Assembly: GCA_963969495.1 (NCBI GenBank)
Contig: OZ018333.1
Location: 88,318,508-88,382,507 of the forward strand
DNA: 64,000 bases
Direction: 5' to 3'
From: Ceratothoa steindachneri
Taxonomy: Eukaryota > Arthropoda > Malacostraca > Isopoda > Cymothoidae
Positions 59,000-64,000 of this stretch are shown here, one piece after another. The translations under genes and the position numbers were made by a program. The notes under the pieces are model-generated. The model was given only the letters and a program-made list of their open reading frames with translations, had not been told where the DNA came from and did no database searches. The number at the start of each line of letters is the position of its first letter. Position 1 is the stretch's first letter.

Positions 59000-59067
59000 C
59001 ACTTTCCACTCGGATTCTGAAGCTGAACAACCTGACGAGAACTTTGTGTGGAAGCTAACTCAGATCG
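59000..59067 (+). other. CAP gene, noncoding exon 1 (5' UTR)
   Basis: The exon ends at ATCG|GTAAGCG (59067/59068), a strong donor. It has no ATG in frame with the protein. It would splice over 743 bases to the acceptor TTTACAG before 59811. The start position is inferred from the TATA box. Confidence 0.55.
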
Positions 59068-59629
59068 GTAAGCGTTTGTAGTATTATTGGTAAAGTACAC
59101 TAGAAATTGCTTCACGCATTAACACATCACAATAAAATATAGATATGAAAATATAACAAATGAGTAATAGAAATAGCTATAAATGAACTAGGAATATAAG
59201 CTTTATTATATATTTGTAATTTAATGATGTAAGAAAGAGATCTTGGAGGATAAATAGGTGATCCACGAATGAGATGAATTAATATTTTTAACATACGAAC
59301 TTAAGAATGAGATTAAGTATGAATTAGATTAAAACTTGAGTTAGAGACGAGCTAGGAATGAGTGAAATCTTGTTTACAGATTGAATCAGGATAATGAGAT
59401 AATTCTTCGATTGATAATTAAAATAGGCTAATTTGGGTAAACCTGAGTTAATGAATAAATTCAACTTGATCTAAAGTGGTCTACAAAAGATACAAGAAAT
59501 TAGTGTATTTACATTTTGTTATTACCATTTACAAATAGAAATTTTAATTTACACGATATGAAAAATTATTCTGATGTTAAGGGAAATTTGAGCCAGATAA
59601 GAAAGGGATTTTTTTGTTAGAATGCTATC

Positions 59630-59720
59630 AGAGGAGGATTCGAACCCTCGAACACGGGCTGGTAGAAAATCAGGTCATACTAAATTGGGTCGAATGCTTC
59701 TCCCATATGACGTAAAACAC
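59630..59720 (-). repeat. tRNA-like T-arm, probable SINE remnant in CAP intron 1
   Basis: On the minus strand GAGGGTTCGAATCCTCC is a perfect T-arm with a consensus box B. No matching acceptor stem or D-arm with box A can be found at the right distance. It is most likely a remnant of a tRNA-derived SINE, not a tRNA gene. Confidence 0.45.
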
Positions 59721-59815
59721 CGCCGATTCACCAGAGACAAGGGAAGACATACCTGCCAAGATAAAACCGAGGCTAATTATATCCCAATTTAAATGGGTGA
59801 TCATTTACAGGTACC

Positions 59816-62206
59816 ATGACTACTATGACGATTCTTTTGCTGCTGGGGTTAGCTGGGGCACTACTGGTAGTGAACGCGCAAACTCCTTACTGCAAGACCT
59901 GCAACCTCCACACAATGTGTCGGACCACAAAAAATGGAAGAACTTGTCATGGCAAAGACCTCCAAAGTAAGCCACCCAGCCGTGATGAGAAGATCGCCAT
60001 CTTGCATTCCCACAACAGGCTGAGGAATAAGGTTGCCAAGGGTGATGAGACCCAGGGAAATGGCGGCTCCCAACCGAGCGCAGCAAATATGATGTTGATG
60101 GTAATATTATTTTAAAGAAATTGTTAATTAAACCACTTAAAATTACTTCAGGTTCAAGGACTTGGTTTTAAGGAATTTATTCTAGTAACGAGCATGGATC
60201 TTTGTTCTATCTCCCATTTCTTTTATAAGTTCTAAAGACTAACAACAAGTGTGGTCGGTAGTCAGAACTACCGATAGTTCAACCTATCCAGTAAAGAACA
60301 AATGGTCATTCCATCAACATAAAGCAGGTTGTATTATAGAAGTGGCTTTATTTATTTTCATTCAATGTTTCTTTTACAGAAGTGGGATAATGAATTGGCC
60401 AGGATTGCTCAAAGGGCCGCAGACCAGTGTGTGTACGACCACGACTGCGGCCTTTGCAGAGTACTCAAGAGAGGTACAAGTTTTACCCCACCTTCTCCTC
60501 TGCAGTAAATTCTTTTCAATAATCGGGCTTTAAATATCGAAGGATAATATAATTTTTGTTCTTTTGCAATCTCTATATTAGATGAAACTATGTAGGCCTA
60601 AACTGTGACTGAGAATTTCTTTCTCTCCATGAATAAGCAAATTCGACTCATTTTTTTACGGAGTTAATAACAGTGGTCAAAAATATTTCCCTTTCTCCTA
60701 AAAAATACTTATTCTAATCATTTCTGATTTGTATTTTTTTTTAATTTACGGTAAATTATCACGTATCATATTTTTATAAAGCCATTGTCATCTGATACTG
60801 TAGTGGTTATATGCATAAGTGTAGAATTGCAAGCTTTGTGCCTGATGGTGATTTCGTGCAAAAATTCAACATTCCCAGAATTGGCGGGTGAAAGCTTTCG
60901 AATGTTGCAAGTCCGTGACTGGCTGTGTCAGAGGTGCTGGAAAATATACTGAATCTCAAGAACGATGATTACTTAAAAAACATGTGATTACATTTACTAA
61001 AATTAAAAAACTAAGATGGATTTTTGTAGATGGAGAAAATAAGATCATATATTCCATTATAACTACAAAGTAAGACTACAGATATTGGATCTTTGCAATA
61101 ACTTTAATAAGCTAATCTTTTCTTTTACTCTTTCACGCTAGATACGAAAGGTGTTGGCCAAAATATAGCCATACAATATAATTCTTACCAAAAAATGGCA
61201 GTTAATTGGACAGGAATGGTGGAATCCTTTTATCTCACAGAAGTCCATCTCATGTCGCCTCAATATGCTAGTAATTATGTGTAAGTCCTTTAGTTTTTTA
61301 TTCCTTGAACCTTGCATTTTACCCCGTTTTATTCATCGCAAGTATAGCTTACACAACAGTAGTTAAATCAGTGAATTCGTAATACAGTCCAATTCTTATG
61401 AGAAAGAAAACAAGTAGTTACTATCAAACTATTTTGTAGTTGTAGAAGCTCTGGTAGAAATTTTAAACGAAATTAATCCTATACTTAGAATATGACTTGT
61501 AAAATGAATAATCATGAAAAACGCCATATATGAAATAGTTAATGCAAAATATGCGAGCGGATTGCGTTTTTTAAATCGCTTGAATTAATCTTCTTCACAG
61601 TCATCACAAACTACCACCAGTTCAAAGCTTGGACGGATTTCAGAGGAAAGTTTTCACTGATTTAATTCCTAATTGTCCAAGGCTGGACGGAATTCTTGGC
61701 TATTATTAGTGACTGTTTTTGGAATTTTCCAGCTTCGATTCTTCGTGGGCCCACTATAGTCAAATGGTGTGGTGGAATTCGAGGCTTGTGGGTTGCGGAG
61801 CTTCAAAGTACAAGGAAGGGACCTGGTACGCAACGCTGATCTTCTGTAACTATCGCACAGGTGCCAATCTCAACGGTGCCAAGGTTTATGAAGTGGGCCC
61901 TCCAGCGAGTAAGTGCCCCACTGGAACCCGAGCGTCTCATCCGCGTTACGGCGCGCTTTGCGGTAAGAATTTAGCTAATGAGAGTTGGTCACTAGGTCTT
62001 TAGATCTTCCTTGTCCGAGGTCTAGGTCTTCTCGTAGCAAATCCATGTTTCCAGAATGACGCCAATATTTAATTGTATTTTCTTCAATAGTGACCGAAGG
62101 CTCAAGAAATACACCCACATTCCACACGGATGGGCAACTGCTGGGAAAGCCTGGATACTTTGCTCTGCCCGGGAGATGCGAGAAAGCAGGATTCAGACTC
62201 CAGTAA
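59816..62206 (+). CDS. Secreted CAP-domain protein (venom allergen 5 / CRISP-like), five coding exons
   Basis: This is the only apparently intact host gene. Coding exons are 59816-60100, 60380-60473, 61142-61280, 61733-61962 and 62091-62206 (TAA). All introns have GT/AG ends, the phases match, and the sum is 288 codons without a stop. Residues 1-21 form a signal peptide (MTTMTILLLLGLAGALLVVN). A small Cys-rich segment (CKTCNLHTMC) precedes the CAP domain, which shows HSHNRLRNKVA, WDNELARIAQRAADQC, YDHDCGLC, GVGQNIAIQ, the CAP1 signature HYSQMVWW (exon 5) and the CAP2-like FCNYRTGANLNG. A Cys-rich C-terminal extension ends in GFRLQ. Family members are extracellular. Roles range from sterol or lipid binding to venom components, and the sequence does not decide this. 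Length and exon structure fit arthropod members. Confidence 0.9.
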
Positions 62207-62345
62207 TGTTCACTCTACCCGGCCCCCATGACTAAGAAATAGTGTACTCGATGATCATATTTACACGAAACAATTGTTGAACTGTGTGATAGATTTCGGA
62301 TTATGTTGTAGGCTAATAAAAGAGTATGCAATGAAGTATTTGTAC
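62207..62345 (+). terminator. CAP gene 3' UTR and polyadenylation signal
   Basis: AATAAA at 62315-62320 lies about 110 bases after the stop codon and is the first such hexamer, so mRNA probably ends near 62335-62345. Confidence 0.65.
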
Positions 62346-63590
62346 ACCTGAAGGAAGTATTGACGGAGTCTTGCGTGAAGATTGTTCAAAACGTGATAAT
62401 AACAAGGAAAATTACCTCTTCCAAAGAATACGAGCGCATTATGCAACACGAATTTACCCAAAGGAAATTAATCAACACTGCCAATATGTGTAACTAAAGA
62501 GTATGTGTGTAACTCAGGAACCTTACGTAGTAGAACAATGCTGATTGAAGATTCGGAATCAGCATACTCGACTTAGTATGAATCCCAAGCTAATACCCAA
62601 GTAGCAAAATTATTGTTGACTAGTGTTATTAATCATCAATGCTGTGTAAGATAACCATTATTAATCATCAATGTCCTTTTCTCAGACTACTCAAAAGGAG
62701 GAAGACAGTTTAATCCCTGCCCCCATTTTTATCTTGGATCCGCCACTAGTCAGTAGTGATAACGAGGACAGACAGGAGAGAATAACGATGGGAAATATAA
62801 GAAAGGAAAATGACCGAGACAATAAACGTCACTCATCCTCCAAATGAGAGGTACGGGGGAATTGTCGGCACTGGCCCCTGGACACAGAAGATTTTGTCTA
62901 TTGTATGTTGCATCCATGGCACTGCCTAGAGCCGCTACACTCACTCATCTAACCACACCTAATGTTGTTCCTTGGTCAGTAGAAAGTGGTCCGAAGGATT
63001 GGAAGGTTAGGAACTTTCTCAAAGGCCTCCCAATGATCTACAGAAATGACATAGGTCTGAAGTTCACATCTCCTGATTAGCCGGATTTTCAGGCTTCAGG
63101 ATGAAAATCATCTTCAAAGTTTTTAGACCGTCAGGGAAATATCAGGGTAGGCTTCGAGTAGGCTTATCAGAGTGATTCGAAATCTTTCAGGTGCCTGATT
63201 GTGATTTGGTGAGGCCGGAGGAAGAGATGGCGCCAAAAATTCCGCGCTGGTCACGCTATTGCCCTCTCCTAGGTTCCCAGGGAGGCGAGGGAGGTTCGCG
63301 GGTCTGTATGGAATGATCCTCCCTCTCCATCTAATCGAGAACCTGGTCCTCTATTTTGCCTTTTAATTTTAAGAGCCTATATGGCGACTGCCTACTAGGG
63401 CGAAGGTCGCTGTACTCGCAGTACAGCCTACGACTAGGCTAGATGAAAAAACAACATAAATAACAAATAAAGATAAAATAGAACAAAGGCTAAGACCCAA
63501 ACTAAAAAAAAAGAAACAACAAAGAAAAAACAAAACAAGATAAGGCAACAAGGAGGAAGCCCGCTCCGGCATCGTACGACCTAGAAAGAA
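62346..63590. other. No gene recognised
   Basis: A direct repeat of ATTATTAATCATCAATG lies near 62625 and 62656. A 78-codon open frame at 62844-63080 has no motif. The part from about 63230 is more GC-rich and, being 3' of the minus-strand LINE, may be its 3' UTR. Confidence 0.4.
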
Positions 63591-63599
63591 GCTCAATAA

Positions 63600-64000
63600 A
63601 TTGGAGTAGTCCAGTCTCGTCTAAAAAGCCGTATATTTCGCAGGTCTGTGTGCACGAACCAGTTGCGAGTACAGAGGACAAGCGGTAGCGATCCTGCTCA
63701 CGTTACCCCAGAGTGGGACAATCAACAAGAATGTGCCGAACAGTCTGGGGAACGACGCAGTCGTCATAATAAGGCGCAAGTGAGCGCTCGATGAAATGCC
63801 AGTGAGCCCCATCGACAAGTAGGCTTTCAATGGGGGACGTGCAGAAGGCCCCGGCCGGCGTGGTGAATCGAGTCCACTTTTCGCAAAAGACGCTCGGGTT
63901 CGGATGCATAAAACTCGCATCCGTAGTCGAGTTTCGAAAGAACAAAGCAGCGATAAGGCGTATCCCTATCAGCGCCCCAGGCTCTGAACGTCACAGAATG
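63600..64000 (-). pseudogene. LINE C-terminal fragment with zinc-finger-like motif, cut by the window edge
   Basis: On the minus strand an open frame (63945-63703) reads GAHWHFIERSLAPYYDDCVVPQTVRHILVDCPTLG. The pattern C-x2-C-x4-5-TVxHILxxCP is found at the C-terminus of I/R1-group LINE ORF2 proteins, often after an RNase H domain; here the first Cys is replaced by Tyr. The element continues beyond the right end of the window. Confidence 0.65.

Noticed and set aside
59630..59720. A tRNA gene on the minus strand in the CAP intron
   Set aside because: Only the T-arm is good. No acceptor or D-arm is found at the proper spacing.

Overview
This window is eukaryotic nuclear DNA. It has spliced genes with GT/AG introns, TATA and AATAAA signals, long (TA)n and (GA)n microsatellites, and very dense decayed transposable elements. 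The mixture of Jockey-type, CR1-type and L2-type LINEs, Penelope-like, mariner, Tc1, hAT and gypsy elements, together with a venom-allergen-5-like CAP gene, points to an arthropod. A crustacean is my best guess, but that is inference. Only one host gene can be supported.

Layout, left part (0-31 kb). A Jockey-superfamily LINE that I call alpha is present at 0.26-1.95 kb with most of ORF2 deleted. A second LINE, beta, covers 2.3-9.4 kb and is split by a 5'-truncated CR1-like LINE at 3.92-6.97 kb. A third LINE, gamma, lies at 9.56-14.5 kb; its ORF1 is interrupted by a 184-bp SINE-like element. A gypsy gag fragment (minus strand) lies at 14.65-15.6 kb. A perfect 44-bp hairpin, a tRNA-derived SINE and alpha copy 2 follow (17.0-20.9 kb). 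A nearly full CR1 copy lies on the minus strand (23.95-27.46 kb) and still shows an SGNH-esterase-like ORF1. A minisatellite block (27.8-28.8 kb) and a very decayed hAT-type transposase with DUF4371-like motifs (minus, 29.7-31.1 kb) come next.

Middle (31-43 kb). An intron-containing BED/hATC hAT transposase pseudogene lies on the minus strand (32.0-35.6 kb). A second copy of the SINE-like element, a cryptic LINE remnant (38.2-39.3 kb), Penelope-like terminal sequences arranged as a large hairpin with a hammerhead-like core, the N-terminal half of a mariner transposase and a Penelope-like RT fragment follow. Several of these border long (TA)n tracts. At 42.3-43.1 kb there is an inverted copy of the 27.8-28.5 kb minisatellite block.

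Right part (43-64 kb). Three alpha copies stand head to tail (43.2-53.2 kb), the last abutting the 3' end of the one before. A decayed mariner/IS630 transposase (minus) and an L2-type LINE inserted into a Tc1-like element follow. The CAP-domain secreted-protein gene (59.0-62.3 kb) has a noncoding first exon, five coding exons, good splice sites and no internal stop over 287 codons. The window closes with a LINE 3' end on the minus strand.

The transposons do not form a pathway. They record several rounds of insertion, nesting and inversion around one apparently intact secreted-protein gene. I found no convincing new enzymatic system. The strongest leads are the tandem LINE array, the esterase ORF1, the Penelope-like hairpin/ribozyme candidate and the inverted minisatellite block.
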